Source: Lachnospiraceae bacterium | Lineage (GTDB): Bacteria; Bacillota; Clostridia; Lachnospirales; Lachnospiraceae | Assembly (NCBI GenBank): GCA_900770535.1 | Contig: CAAHDV010000059.1 | Span: 1-32,155 of the forward strand | Length of the DNA: 32,155 bases | Direction of reading: 5' to 3' | In this document: in pieces, positions 14,735 through 23,354 of the stretch | Numbering within the stretch: position 1 is the stretch's first letter | How the letters are laid out: the number at the start of each line of letters is the position of its first letter | Notes under the pieces: generated by a model | What the model was told of the DNA's origin: nothing | Seen by the model: the letters and a program-made list of their open reading frames with translations, nothing else | The model's database searches: none | Made by a program: the position numbers and the translations under genes

Positions 14735-16804
14735 ATGAAGATCAAAGTATCCAACTACATTGCCGGGAAACTGGTAGAAGCAGGCATCAATCAGGTCTTT
14801 ACGGTTACAGGGGGAGGCGCCATGCATTTGAATGACGCGCTGGGCCATCAGGAAGGACTGCGCTGCCTGTATCAGCATCATGAGCAGGCCTGCGCCATTG
14901 CGGCAGAGGCCTATGCCAGAATCCACAACAAGATCGGAGCGCTGTGCGTGACCACAGGCCCTGGCGGCACCAATGCCATTACCGGTGTGGTGGGCGGCTG
15001 GCTGGATTCCATCCCCATGCTTGTTTTATCCGGTCAGGTGCGCTACGACACCACTGCACGCTGGTCCGGCGTGGGCATCCGCGCCATGGGTGACCAGGAA
15101 TTCGATATTGTGAGATCCATCGACTGCATGACCAAGTACAGCGAGATGGTCATTGATCCGCTGCGTATCCGCTATTGTCTGGAAAAGGCACTGTATCTGG
15201 CAACATCCGGACGTCCTGGCCCGACCTGGCTGGACATTCCGCTGGATGTACAGGGCGCGTATGTAGACACGGAGCAGCTGGCAGGTTTTGATGCTGAGGA
15301 CTATGAGGCGGGCGGTACCGGCTGGGCGCTGCATACCGTTGGCATGGACCACACCTCCGGCGCGGCTGTATTTGCCGGAGCAACTGAGGAAACAGAAAAG
15401 AAAGCCGTTCTGGCAGGGGTACATGGCACCGAGGGAACCAGTGAGGTAGAGCCGCCGCATGCAATCCCGGAGGATTATGCCGGAAAGGGTGAGCACCGTC
15501 AGGTACTTCCGAAAAAAGTTTCCAGAGAAACAGCAAGAGAGATCATCGAGAAGATCAAAAACGCGAAACGTCCGGTTCTGTACGCGGGTAACGGAATCCG
15601 TATTGCCGGAGCGTTTGACGCCTTCATGGAAGTGGCAGACGGACTGGGCATTCCGGCGGTAGTGGGCTGGAATGCCAATGACTGCATGTACGATGACTGT
15701 CCGTGGTATGTGGGCAGACCGGGCAACATGGGTGACCGCCCGGGCAATTTGGCCGTGCAGAACAGTGACCTGGTATTTTCCGTGGGAAGCCGCTTAAGCA
15801 TCCGCCAGGTGGGCTATAATTACAAGACCTGGGCCCGGGAGGCCTATGTGATCGTGAACGATATCGATCCGGAGGAGTTAAAGAAGCCGAGTGTGCATGT
15901 GGACATGCCGGTTCACGCGGACGCGAAGGATCTCATGGAGACTATGGCTGCGGTTCTTCGGGAAGAATATGACAAGAAGCCGGTATTTGACGGCGGCGAG
16001 GGCCTGCCGGGCATGACCTGGAGCGAGACCTGCCGCATGTACCGCGAGAAATATCCTACCATCCGCAAGGAGCAGTTAAAGCCGGATCCGACCCGGGAGG
16101 CGAATGTCTACGCAGTTGTGGAAGCACTCAGCAGCCGCTTAAGTGAAGACCAGATCACGGTAGTCGGCAACGGTTCTGCCTGTGTGGTAGGCGGCCATGC
16201 TTACATCATGAAGAAGGGACAGCGGTTCTTATCCAACTCCGCGATCGCTTCCATGGGTTATGACCTTCCGGCGGCTATTGGCGCCTGCATGGCAGCCCAT
16301 GATCCGGAACATGAGGGAGACGGCTACAGCAAACACGATATCATTCTGCTGACCGGTGAGGGCAGCATTCAGATGAATATTCAGGAGCTGCAGACCATCA
16401 TCCACCACAAGATGCCGATCAAGATCTTCCTGATCAACAACGGCGGTTACCATTCCATCCGCCAGACCCAGAAGAATTTCTTTGGCGAGCCGCTGGTGGG
16501 TATTGGCGTGGACAGCCATGACTTAAGCTTCCCGGATATGGAGAAGCTGGCAGCGGCTTACGGCTATCCTTATGTTGTGGCACATCACAATGAGGAACTG
16601 GCTGAGGCTGTAGAGAAGACCCTGGCCATGGACGGCCCGGTGATCTGCGAATTCTATGTGACCACAGACCAGAACTTTGAGCCGAAGTCCTCCGCAAAGC
16701 GTCTGCCGGACGGTACGTTAGTATCTCCGCCGCTTGAGGATCTTTCCCCATTCCTTCCGGATGAGGAGATGGACAAACTGATGATCATTCCGAGGATAAA
16801 ATAA
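14735..16804 (+). CDS. TPP-dependent acetolactate-synthase-like enzyme
   Basis: This 689-residue enzyme has the three-domain thiamine-diphosphate build: a PYR domain with the cofactor-activating Glu50 (HHEQACAIAAEAYAR) and TTGPGGTN, a central domain (YAGNGIR, VGSRLSIRQVGYNYK), and a PP domain (GNGSACV, then GEGSIQMN...INNGGYHSI). Two features set it apart from IlvB: the usual GDG metal motif reads GEG (Glu542), and a linker of about 70 extra residues lies near 190-265. AGGAGG precedes the ATG at 14735; the frame upstream of it is untranslated leader. No small regulatory subunit (IlvN) follows. The stop overlaps the next ATG (TAATG), so the epimerase is translationally coupled. By context it probably transfers or removes a two-carbon unit in surface-sugar synthesis (YerE-like); this is inference. 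Confidence 0.88.
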   Translation: MKIKVSNYIAGKLVEAGINQVFTVTGGGAMHLNDALGHQEGLRCLYQHHEQACAIAAEAYARIHNKIGALCVTTGPGGTNAITGVVGGWLDSIPMLVLSGQVRYDTTARWSGVGIRAMGDQEFDIVRSIDCMTKYSEMVIDPLRIRYCLEKALYLATSGRPGPTWLDIPLDVQGAYVDTEQLAGFDAEDYEAGGTGWALHTVGMDHTSGAAVFAGATEETEKKAVLAGVHGTEGTSEVEPPHAIPEDYAGKGEHRQVLPKKVSRETAREIIEKIKNAKRPVLYAGNGIRIAGAFDAFMEVADGLGIPAVVGWNANDCMYDDCPWYVGRPGNMGDRPGNLAVQNSDLVFSVGSRLSIRQVGYNYKTWAREAYVIVNDIDPEELKKPSVHVDMPVHADAKDLMETMAAVLREEYDKKPVFDGGEGLPGMTWSETCRMYREKYPTIRKEQLKPDPTREANVYAVVEALSSRLSEDQITVVGNGSACVVGGHAYIMKKGQRFLSNSAIASMGYDLPAAIGACMAAHDPEHEGDGYSKHDIILLTGEGSIQMNIQELQTIIHHKMPIKIFLINNGGYHSIRQTQKNFFGEPLVGIGVDSHDLSFPDMEKLAAAYGYPYVVAHHNEELAEAVEKTLAMDGPVICEFYVTTDQNFEPKSSAKRLPDGTLVSPPLEDLSPFLPDEEMDKLMIIPRIK

Positions 16805-17742
16805 TGCAGGTTGTAGTAACAGGCGCCACAAGCTTTATCGGCGCGGCAACAGTGAAAAAATTAATGGAGGCGGGGCACCAGGTTTTTGCGGTGGTCCGCC
16901 CCGCTTCGTCTAATATGAAGCATCTGGAAGAGCTGGCAGGCGGAGATTTGAGCGGGCTTGTGACCATCTGCCCGCTGGATCTTGCGGATATCCGGACGCT
17001 GCACGGCTTTTCGGCAGATGCCTGGGTCCACATTGGCTGGGACGGCGCGGGCAGCGACAACCGCACAAAGCGGGATGTGCAGCAGCGCAATGTCACCTAT
17101 GCCCTGGACGCGGTGGAGGCAGCAGCAGCCCTTGGCTGCCGCCGCTTTTTGTTTACCGGTTCCCAGGCGGAGTACGGAGTCTGGCACCAGACCGTGGCAG
17201 AGGATACGCCCTGTCATCCGGTGTCTGAATATGGCAAGGCAAAGGTGGATTTTTGCGAAAAAGCGAAAATACTTTGCAAACAGAAGAATATGGAGTATAT
17301 TCATACGAGGATATACAGTGTGTACGGCCCGGGGGATCATCCCTGGTCCCTGGTGCAGTCCTGCCTGCGCACCTTTTGCGAGGGCGGCAGCATGAAGCTT
17401 GGGGAGTGTACACAGAACTGGAATTTTCTTTATATCGATGACGCGGCAGCGGCCCTGGTCTCCCTGCTTACGGAGGCTCCGGCCGGTGTCTACAATATTG
17501 GCAGCAGCGACACCAGGCCGCTCCGGAGCTACATTGAGGAAATGTATGCTCTGTGTGGACATTGTGGAAGCTACAGCTATGGAGCACGCCCCCAGAATGC
17601 GGAGGGACCGGCAGACCTGATGCCGGACATCAGCCGGATTCTGCGGGAGACTTCCTGGCGGCCTGCCACAACATTTGCGGAGGGAATTTATGAAACATTG
17701 CATAGCCTGCGGGAAACTCCTGCCGGAACAGAGTCTCTTTGA
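16804..17742 (+). CDS. NAD-dependent epimerase/dehydratase (extended SDR), copy 1
   Basis: This 312-residue extended short-chain dehydrogenase probably acts on a nucleotide sugar. The N-terminal Rossmann motif is VVTGATSFIGAATV and the catalytic pair is in SEYGKAK (YxxxK). The substrate side includes YGPGDHPWS and NFLYIDDAA. Its ATG overlaps the stop of the TPP enzyme by one base, and its last 53 bases overlap the methyltransferase gene, so the three genes form one translational unit. It is clearly paralogous to the 19137 gene (shared EYG, CHPV, EYGKAK, DHPWS and WNF segments). Whether it is an epimerase, 4-reductase or dehydratase cannot be told from sequence. Confidence 0.9.
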   Translation: MQVVVTGATSFIGAATVKKLMEAGHQVFAVVRPASSNMKHLEELAGGDLSGLVTICPLDLADIRTLHGFSADAWVHIGWDGAGSDNRTKRDVQQRNVTYALDAVEAAAALGCRRFLFTGSQAEYGVWHQTVAEDTPCHPVSEYGKAKVDFCEKAKILCKQKNMEYIHTRIYSVYGPGDHPWSLVQSCLRTFCEGGSMKLGECTQNWNFLYIDDAAAALVSLLTEAPAGVYNIGSSDTRPLRSYIEEMYALCGHCGSYSYGARPQNAEGPADLMPDISRILRETSWRPATTFAEGIYETLHSLRETPAGTESL

Positions 17743-18934
17743 GTTAACATCCGCCCCGGCTTCGGCCCAGGACATTCCGGATGCGAAGGAAGTGCAGCAG
17801 GATGAGGGTGTGACCCTTCATCTGCGCCAGTGCGGCGGCTGCGGGCTGGTTCAGTTTGACTGCGAGCCGGTGTCTTATTACCGCGACGTGATCCGGGCGG
17901 GCGGTGGTTCTTCCACCATGCGGGAGCTGCGCACCAGCCAGTACCGCCACCTGATCGAGACTTATCACCTGGAAGGAAAGACCTTCTTTGAGGCGGGGTG
18001 TGGACGGGGCGAATTCCTGAAATTTTTGCAGGAGTTCCCGGTAGAAATTTACGGTATGGAGCACAAGGCAGACCTGGTGGAGACCGCCCAGGCAGAAGGA
18101 CTTCATGTCTGGAGAGAGTTCCCGGAGCGGGAAGACCAGCGTTTTGGCCATTCGCCGGAGGCATCCATGCTGCAGGAGAGCGGCTGGAGTGTGCCGGAGA
18201 AGCCCTTTGATGTGTTCTTATCCTTTAACTTTTTAGAACACCAGCCAAGACCGGATGTGATGCTGAAGGCCATCTGGAATAATCTGGCGGAGGACGGCAT
18301 GGGCCTTGTGACTGTGCCGAGCCTGGAGTATATTCTGGAAAAGGAAAGCTACTATGAGCTGATCCGCGACCACATTGCCTACTACACCTTTGATACGCTG
18401 CGGGCGCTGTTAAACCATTGTGGTTTTGAGGTGCTGGAGGAGGAGATGATCAACCGGGATACCCTGTCCATGGTTGTGAGAAAGACGGCAATGCCGGAGA
18501 CAGATGCGGATATCAGTGCTGCAGGCTCCGTTCAGAGCGGCACACCGTCGGGCGCCACCATCATCGCCCCTCTGACCGAGGGCTATAAGATCGTAACCGG
18601 CGAGGTGCGCGCGCTGACCGACCGTCTGGTCCGTGAAGGCAGGCGTCTTGCCATGTGGGGCGCCAGCCATCAGGGCTTTACCCTGGCATCCACGTCGGAG
18701 CTTGGGGAGCATCTGGCTTATATCATCGATTCAGCCCCGTTCAAGCAGGGCCGGTTCGCGCCGGCATCCCATGTGCCGATTGTGGCGCCGGATCATTACT
18801 TTGAGGATCCGGTGGACGCGGTTCTGATCGTGGCACCGGGTTATACCGATGAGATTGCGGGAATCATAAAGACAAAGTTCGGTGAGAAGGTGGAGACCAT
18901 GACGCTCCGCACCAACCGGATCGAGCATTTATAG
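17690..18934 (+). CDS. TylC3-like nucleotide-sugar C-methyltransferase
   Basis: This 414-residue protein has the three-part build of NDP-hexose C-methyltransferases. First is an N-terminal zinc-binding region with paired cysteines (CIACG at residues 3-7, then QCGGCGLVQ). A class I SAM fold follows, with motif I EAGCGRGEF and LSFNFLEHQ. The C-terminal domain (from about residue 300) has RLAMWGASHQGF and APGYTDEI, as in the Methyltransf_14 family. Known members add a methyl branch to 3-keto or related deoxysugars. The ATG at 17690 has GGAGGGA close upstream; a TTG at 17675 is also in frame and would add five residues. It overlaps the preceding epimerase gene. The sugar substrate is unknown. Confidence 0.85.
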   Translation: MKHCIACGKLLPEQSLFELTSAPASAQDIPDAKEVQQDEGVTLHLRQCGGCGLVQFDCEPVSYYRDVIRAGGGSSTMRELRTSQYRHLIETYHLEGKTFFEAGCGRGEFLKFLQEFPVEIYGMEHKADLVETAQAEGLHVWREFPEREDQRFGHSPEASMLQESGWSVPEKPFDVFLSFNFLEHQPRPDVMLKAIWNNLAEDGMGLVTVPSLEYILEKESYYELIRDHIAYYTFDTLRALLNHCGFEVLEEEMINRDTLSMVVRKTAMPETDADISAAGSVQSGTPSGATIIAPLTEGYKIVTGEVRALTDRLVREGRRLAMWGASHQGFTLASTSELGEHLAYIIDSAPFKQGRFAPASHVPIVAPDHYFEDPVDAVLIVAPGYTDEIAGIIKTKFGEKVETMTLRTNRIEHL

Positions 18935-18941
18935 AGTACAT

Positions 18942-19074
18942 GTAACTGTTCAGTAGGTCTGCGCATTCACTGCGCTGACCGTATGAAAACATAGGCTTGC
19001 AGGCAAAAATCCCATTGCCGAAGGCAATTTTCAATGGATTTTTGCCCGTAACTGTGAGGATACTGAACAGTTAC
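18942..19074. mobile_element. 133-bp MITE-like element with 14-bp terminal inverted repeats
   Basis: The ends GTAACTGTTCAGTA (18942-18955) and TACTGAACAGTTAC (19061-19074) are perfect inverted repeats. The exact flanks gagtacat (18934-18941) and gagcacat (19075-19082) match in 7 of 8 positions, as expected of an 8-bp target duplication. The interior is highly foldable: attgcc-gaa-ggcaat, and an outer pairing of ggcaaaaatcc with ggatttttgcc. It encodes no protein. The first 38 bases recur identically at 32118-32155, which shows it is dispersed. It could also be a transcribed structured RNA; the family name is unknown to me. Confidence 0.75.
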
Positions 19075-19136
19075 GAGCACATGCGGAAACTCCGGGCAGA
19101 TGCTGCTCGTGGAGAAGACGCAATGATGGAGGAATT

Positions 19137-20069
19137 ATGATAGAGCTTTCAGGAAAACGGATCGTGATGACCGGGGCCACCGGCTTTATTGGAAGCCATG
19201 TGGCGAAGCGCTTTCTGGACGAGGGGGCCGAGGTGTACTGTCTCGTGCGCCCGGAGTCGCAGAAAATAAATTGTCTTCCGGTTCATGAGCATCTGCACCG
19301 GATTCCGGCGCAGATGGATGAGGCAGTGGAGTGTGTGCCGCAGATTGGCCATGCCGACGCGTTTTTACATTTTGCGTGGCGCGGCGTGAACCGCCAGGAG
19401 ATCGACTCTCCCGAGGTGCAGAAGTTAAACATCGACGGCTCCCTGCGTTGCATCGAGGCGGCAAAGCTTTTAGGCTGTCAGGTGTTTATGGACGCGGGAT
19501 CCCGTGTGGAGTATGGAATTACGTCTGACGGCACCATGGAAGAATCCATGGAGTGCCATCCGGTCAACGAATATGGAAAAGCCAAGCTTGCGTTCTTTCA
19601 ACAGGCGAAGGAGTTATGCCGCGAGATGCAGATGACGTATTATCATCTGCGGTTTTTCAGCGTTTACGGAAAAGGCGATCATCCGTGGTCCATCATTTCC
19701 ACGCTGACAAGGGAGTTGCCGGAGGGAAAGACGGTTTCCTTAAGCGCCTGCCGCCACCGCTGGAATTTTATGGATATTGCGGATGCCTCCCGCGCTGTGG
19801 TGGAGCTGTACCGTTACAGTGACGGCCACCGGGGCGAGTGCTGCGCGGTGAACGTGGCTTCGGAGGATACCCGGGTGCTGCGGGACTTTGTGGAGGAAAT
19901 CCACAGCCTCTGCGGCGGAAGGGGAAAACTGGAATATGGAAGCTTTGTCCAGGCGAAGGAGGGCGCGCTTTCCATCTGCCCGGTCAATGAAACGATCAAA
20001 AGGCTGACGGACGGCACCTGGAAGGAGCAGGTCTCCTTTGCGGAGGGGATCCGGCGGATGCTTGGATAA
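19137..20069 (+). CDS. NAD-dependent epimerase/dehydratase (extended SDR), copy 2
   Basis: This 310-residue extended SDR has MTGATGFIGSHVAKRF as dinucleotide-binding motif and NEYGKAK as the YxxxK catalytic pair. It shares EYG, ECHPV, EYGKAK, VYGKGDHPWS and RWNFMDIADAS with the 16804 gene, so the two are paralogues that probably act on related intermediates. TGGAGG at 19127-19132 precedes the ATG. It is separated from the methyltransferase by the 133-bp inverted-repeat element. It likely performs a reduction, epimerisation or dehydration of a nucleotide sugar; the exact reaction cannot be stated. Confidence 0.9.
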   Translation: MIELSGKRIVMTGATGFIGSHVAKRFLDEGAEVYCLVRPESQKINCLPVHEHLHRIPAQMDEAVECVPQIGHADAFLHFAWRGVNRQEIDSPEVQKLNIDGSLRCIEAAKLLGCQVFMDAGSRVEYGITSDGTMEESMECHPVNEYGKAKLAFFQQAKELCREMQMTYYHLRFFSVYGKGDHPWSIISTLTRELPEGKTVSLSACRHRWNFMDIADASRAVVELYRYSDGHRGECCAVNVASEDTRVLRDFVEEIHSLCGGRGKLEYGSFVQAKEGALSICPVNETIKRLTDGTWKEQVSFAEGIRRMLG

Positions 20070-20148
20070 AAAACAGCAGGCGGTATCCGGTTCCGGTCAG
20101 GAGCCGCGCATGCCTGCATGAAATATACAATTTTGGAAGGAAACGATT

Positions 20149-21090
20149 ATGAAAAAGATCAGTGTGCTGATCCCCTGCTACAACGAACAGGAAAATGTAG
20201 AGGCCATCAGCAAAGCGGTGCTGGAGACCCTGACACGGGATCTGCCCCAGTACGACTACGAGCTGGTGTTCATCGACAACGACTCAACCGATGACACCCG
20301 CCCGATCCTGCGCAGGCTCTGCGCGGAAAACCCGAAGATCAAGGCCATTTTCAACGCCCGCAATTTCGGCCAGTTCAACTCTCCGTATTACGGCATGCTG
20401 CAGGTGACCGGAGACTGCGTCATTGAGATGGTGGCAGATTTCCAGGATCCGGTGGACATGATCCCAAAATACGTAAAGGCCTGGGAAGAAGGCTACAAGA
20501 TCGTCATCGGCATCAAGACCAGCAGTAAGGAAAACAAGATCATGTACGCACTCAGAAGCTTCTATTATAAGACCATCAAGAAGCTGTCTGACGTAGAACA
20601 GATTGAGCATTTTACCGGATCCGGGCTTTATGACCGGGATTTTATTGAGGTCTTAAGAAATCTGGATGATCCGACCCCGTTTCTGCGCGGCATTGTGGCA
20701 GAGCTTGGCTATAAGCGCAAGGAGATTCCTTACGAGCAGCCGAAGCGCCGGGCCGGAAAGACTCACAACAATTTCTACCGTCTGTATGATGCGGCTATGC
20801 TCAGCGTAACTTCCTACACCAAGGCGGGCCTGCGCCTGGCAACCTTTGTGGGTGCCATCAGTGCCTTCTTAAGCATGGTGGTAGCCATTGTGTACCTGGT
20901 TATGAAGCTGATCTGGTGGGACCGTTTCCCGGCTGGCATGGCACCGATGCTCATCGGCATGCTGTTTCTGGGGTCGGTGCAGATCTTTTTCATCGGCATG
21001 GTGGGAGAGTATGTGCTTTCCATCAACCAGCGCGTGATGCACCGTCCGCTTGTTGTGGAAGAAGAACGTCTGAATTTTGAGAAAAAATAA
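20149..21090 (+). CDS. GtrB/DPM1-like membrane glycosyltransferase (GT2)
   Basis: This 313-residue enzyme has a GT2 fold followed by two C-terminal membrane helices (about 225-250 and 262-290), as in polyprenyl-phosphate glycosyltransferases of the GtrB/DPM1 type. Motifs: LIPCYNEQENV, FIDNDSTDDT, FNARNFGQ, and VADFQDPVDMI in the position of the usual DADLQDPPE. Its family moves a hexose from a nucleotide sugar to undecaprenyl phosphate for flipping and later addition to a glycan. GGAAGGA precedes the ATG. It is followed closely by two more glycosyltransferase genes. Confidence 0.93.
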   Translation: MKKISVLIPCYNEQENVEAISKAVLETLTRDLPQYDYELVFIDNDSTDDTRPILRRLCAENPKIKAIFNARNFGQFNSPYYGMLQVTGDCVIEMVADFQDPVDMIPKYVKAWEEGYKIVIGIKTSSKENKIMYALRSFYYKTIKKLSDVEQIEHFTGSGLYDRDFIEVLRNLDDPTPFLRGIVAELGYKRKEIPYEQPKRRAGKTHNNFYRLYDAAMLSVTSYTKAGLRLATFVGAISAFLSMVVAIVYLVMKLIWWDRFPAGMAPMLIGMLFLGSVQIFFIGMVGEYVLSINQRVMHRPLVVEEERLNFEKK

Positions 21091-21134
21091 CTGTGATGGC
21101 AGTGCCGCACGGTTACGAGGAGAAATAATTTGTT

Positions 21135-23339
21135 ATGAAATATAAGATTGATGTGGTAAGGATCCGGGAAAACTCCATTCAGTTAAACGGATGGGTCATC
21201 GGAAAGACACCGGAGTCCAGAGCGGAGTTTGAGGTTCTGGACCAGAACAGAAGGCCGCTGGATATCAAATATGTGGCAACCCGCAGAGATGATGTCAGCC
21301 AGATCTATTACAAGCAGGTCTATGACCGGGATTATGGCTTTGATATTCAGTTCCCGTACGAGCGCGGCGCGGATTACTGGCTGGTGATCCGCTGTGATGG
21401 AAAGACGGCCCGGGTGAAATACAATGAGGAGCTGATCGCGAAGCGGGCCAGCGTGGCACACAAGCGCATGGAAAAGATCAAGGACCTCATGAACATGGAG
21501 ACCGTGCATGTGGCGCTGGAATTTGGAAAAAAACATGGCTTAAAGGCCCTGCTTTTAAAGTCCCGCCACAAGCTGCAGGGACTGGATAACGACTATGACT
21601 ACGGTGAGTGGTATGAGCTGACCCGTCCGAAGGAGGAAGAACTGGCAGACCAGCGCGAAACGAAGTTTGCGTATGAACCGCTGTTATCCATTGTCATTCC
21701 GGCTTACAAGACTCCGGAGAAATACCTGCGCGAGATGCTGGATTCCATTCTGGCCCAGACCTACAAAAACTGGGAGGTCTGTGTGGCCAACGGAAGCCCG
21801 AAGGGTGAGGGTGCCATTGTCAGCCGCGTCATGGCGGAGTACACAAAGAAAGACAGCCGCTTCCATGTGTCGGAGCTGGGGGATAACCTGGGCATTTCCG
21901 GCAACACCAACGCGGCCCTGGAGATGGCGAAGGGTGATTTCATCATCCTGGCAGACCATGACGACACCATTCCGGAGCATGCGCTTTACGAGGTGGCAAA
22001 GACCATCAATGAGCATCCGGACTGCGACGTGATCTACTCTGATGAAGACAAGCTGGATATGGACGGCGGCGCGCTGTTCGACCCGCATTTCAAGCCGGAC
22101 TTCAACCCGGATCTCTTAACCAGCGTCAATTATATCTGCCATTTGTTTGTGGTAAAACGCAGCCTGTTAGACCAGGTGGGCGGCTTCCGTCACGAGTTTG
22201 ACGGCGCCCAGGACTATGACTTTATCTTCCGCTGCACCGAGAGCGCAAAGGAAATCCGTCATATCCCGAAGGTGCTGTATCACTGGCGCTGTCATCAGGA
22301 ATCCACCGCCAGCAATCCGGAGAGTAAGCTGTACGCCTTTGAGGCGGGCGCAAGAGCCATTATGGCCCATTACGAGCGCTGCGGCATCCCGGCGGAGAAG
22401 GTGGAGAAGGGCGTAGATTATGGCATTTACCACACCACCTTTAAAATTCAGGGGGATCCGCTGGTGTCCGTGATCATTCCGAACAAGGACCACAGCGTGG
22501 ATCTGGACCTCTGCATCCGCTCCATCATCGAGCGGGCTACTTATAAGAACCTGGAGTTCATTGTGGTGGAGAACAACAGCACCGAGCAGGAAACCTTCGC
22601 CTACTACGAGAAGATCCAGAAGGAGTTCCCGCAGGTGAAGGTGGTGCGCTGGGAGCGGGAGTTTAACTATTCCGCCATCAACAATTTTGGAGCAACCTTC
22701 GCAAAGGGCGAATACCTGATGCTGTTAAACAACGACACCGAGATCATTGCCCCGCGCCTGTTTGAGGAGATGCTGGGCTTCTGCCAGAGAAAAGAGGTCG
22801 GCATTGTGGGTGCGCGCCTGCTTTACGAGGATGACACCATTCAGCATGCCGGTGTGGTGATCGGCTTTGGCGGTGTGGCAGGCCACACCTTTATCGGCCT
22901 GCATGAGGCAGAGAACAGCTACTTCCACCGGGCTATGTGTGCCCAGGACTACAGCGCCGTGACGGCGGCCTGCCTGATGGTGAAAAAGTCTGTGTTTGAG
23001 GAAGTGGGCGGACTGACCGAGGAACTGGCGGTTGCTTTCAACGATGTGGACTTCTGCCTGAAGGTGCGGGCAGCCGGTTATCTGGTGGTTTACGCGCCGT
23101 ATGCGGTGATGCACCACTACGAGTCCAAGTCCCGCGGTCTGGAGGATACGCCGGAGAAGGTGGCACGCTTCAACCGTGAGTGGGCGCTGGTGGCAAAACG
23201 CTGGCCGGATATTTTACAGAACGGTGATCCGTACTACAACCCGAACTTAACCCTGAGAAAATCCGATTTCTCCCTGCGGGATCTCTTAAAAGAGAAGATC
23301 GGTGAGCCGTATAAACTGCCTGAGCTCAAAGAGCAGTAA
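21135..23339 (+). CDS. Bifunctional glycosyltransferase with two GT2 domains
   Basis: This 734-residue protein has an N-terminal beta-rich domain of about 110 residues (QLNGWVIGKTPES, YGFDIQFPYERGADYW) and a charged linker, then two GT-A domains. The first (about 180-400) has LSIVIPAYKTPEKYL, ADHDDTIP and YSDEDKLD, with HWRCHQEST near its end. The second (about 440-690) has VSVIIPNKDHSVDL, LLNNDTEI, and VAFNDVDFCLKVRAAGY. Such tandem GT2 proteins assemble rhamnan- or O-antigen-type chains, each domain adding one residue. There is no membrane segment, so it is cytosolic or peripheral. The ATG at 21135 has GAGGAG about 12 bp upstream, slightly far. Linkage and donor are unknown. Confidence 0.92.
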   Translation: MKYKIDVVRIRENSIQLNGWVIGKTPESRAEFEVLDQNRRPLDIKYVATRRDDVSQIYYKQVYDRDYGFDIQFPYERGADYWLVIRCDGKTARVKYNEELIAKRASVAHKRMEKIKDLMNMETVHVALEFGKKHGLKALLLKSRHKLQGLDNDYDYGEWYELTRPKEEELADQRETKFAYEPLLSIVIPAYKTPEKYLREMLDSILAQTYKNWEVCVANGSPKGEGAIVSRVMAEYTKKDSRFHVSELGDNLGISGNTNAALEMAKGDFIILADHDDTIPEHALYEVAKTINEHPDCDVIYSDEDKLDMDGGALFDPHFKPDFNPDLLTSVNYICHLFVVKRSLLDQVGGFRHEFDGAQDYDFIFRCTESAKEIRHIPKVLYHWRCHQESTASNPESKLYAFEAGARAIMAHYERCGIPAEKVEKGVDYGIYHTTFKIQGDPLVSVIIPNKDHSVDLDLCIRSIIERATYKNLEFIVVENNSTEQETFAYYEKIQKEFPQVKVVRWEREFNYSAINNFGATFAKGEYLMLLNNDTEIIAPRLFEEMLGFCQRKEVGIVGARLLYEDDTIQHAGVVIGFGGVAGHTFIGLHEAENSYFHRAMCAQDYSAVTAACLMVKKSVFEEVGGLTEELAVAFNDVDFCLKVRAAGYLVVYAPYAVMHHYESKSRGLEDTPEKVARFNREWALVAKRWPDILQNGDPYYNPNLTLRKSDFSLRDLLKEKIGEPYKLPELKEQ

Positions 23340-23354
23340 GCTGGAGGAAGACGC

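Noticed and set aside
14485..14754. N-terminal extension of the wall-repeat gene
   Set aside because: The region contains a TATAAT promoter for that gene, and a normal signal peptide begins at 14484.
16861..17775. 304-residue minus-strand frame
   Set aside because: It is antisense to the first SDR gene, has no ribosome site and no recognisable domain.
18942..19074. Intrinsic terminator only
   Set aside because: Internal hairpins could stop transcription, but the exact second copy, the 14-bp ends and flank duplication point to a mobile repeat first.
20070..20148. Possible terminator after the second SDR (ggttcc...ggagcc)
   Set aside because: The stem is short and imperfect, and no T tract follows.
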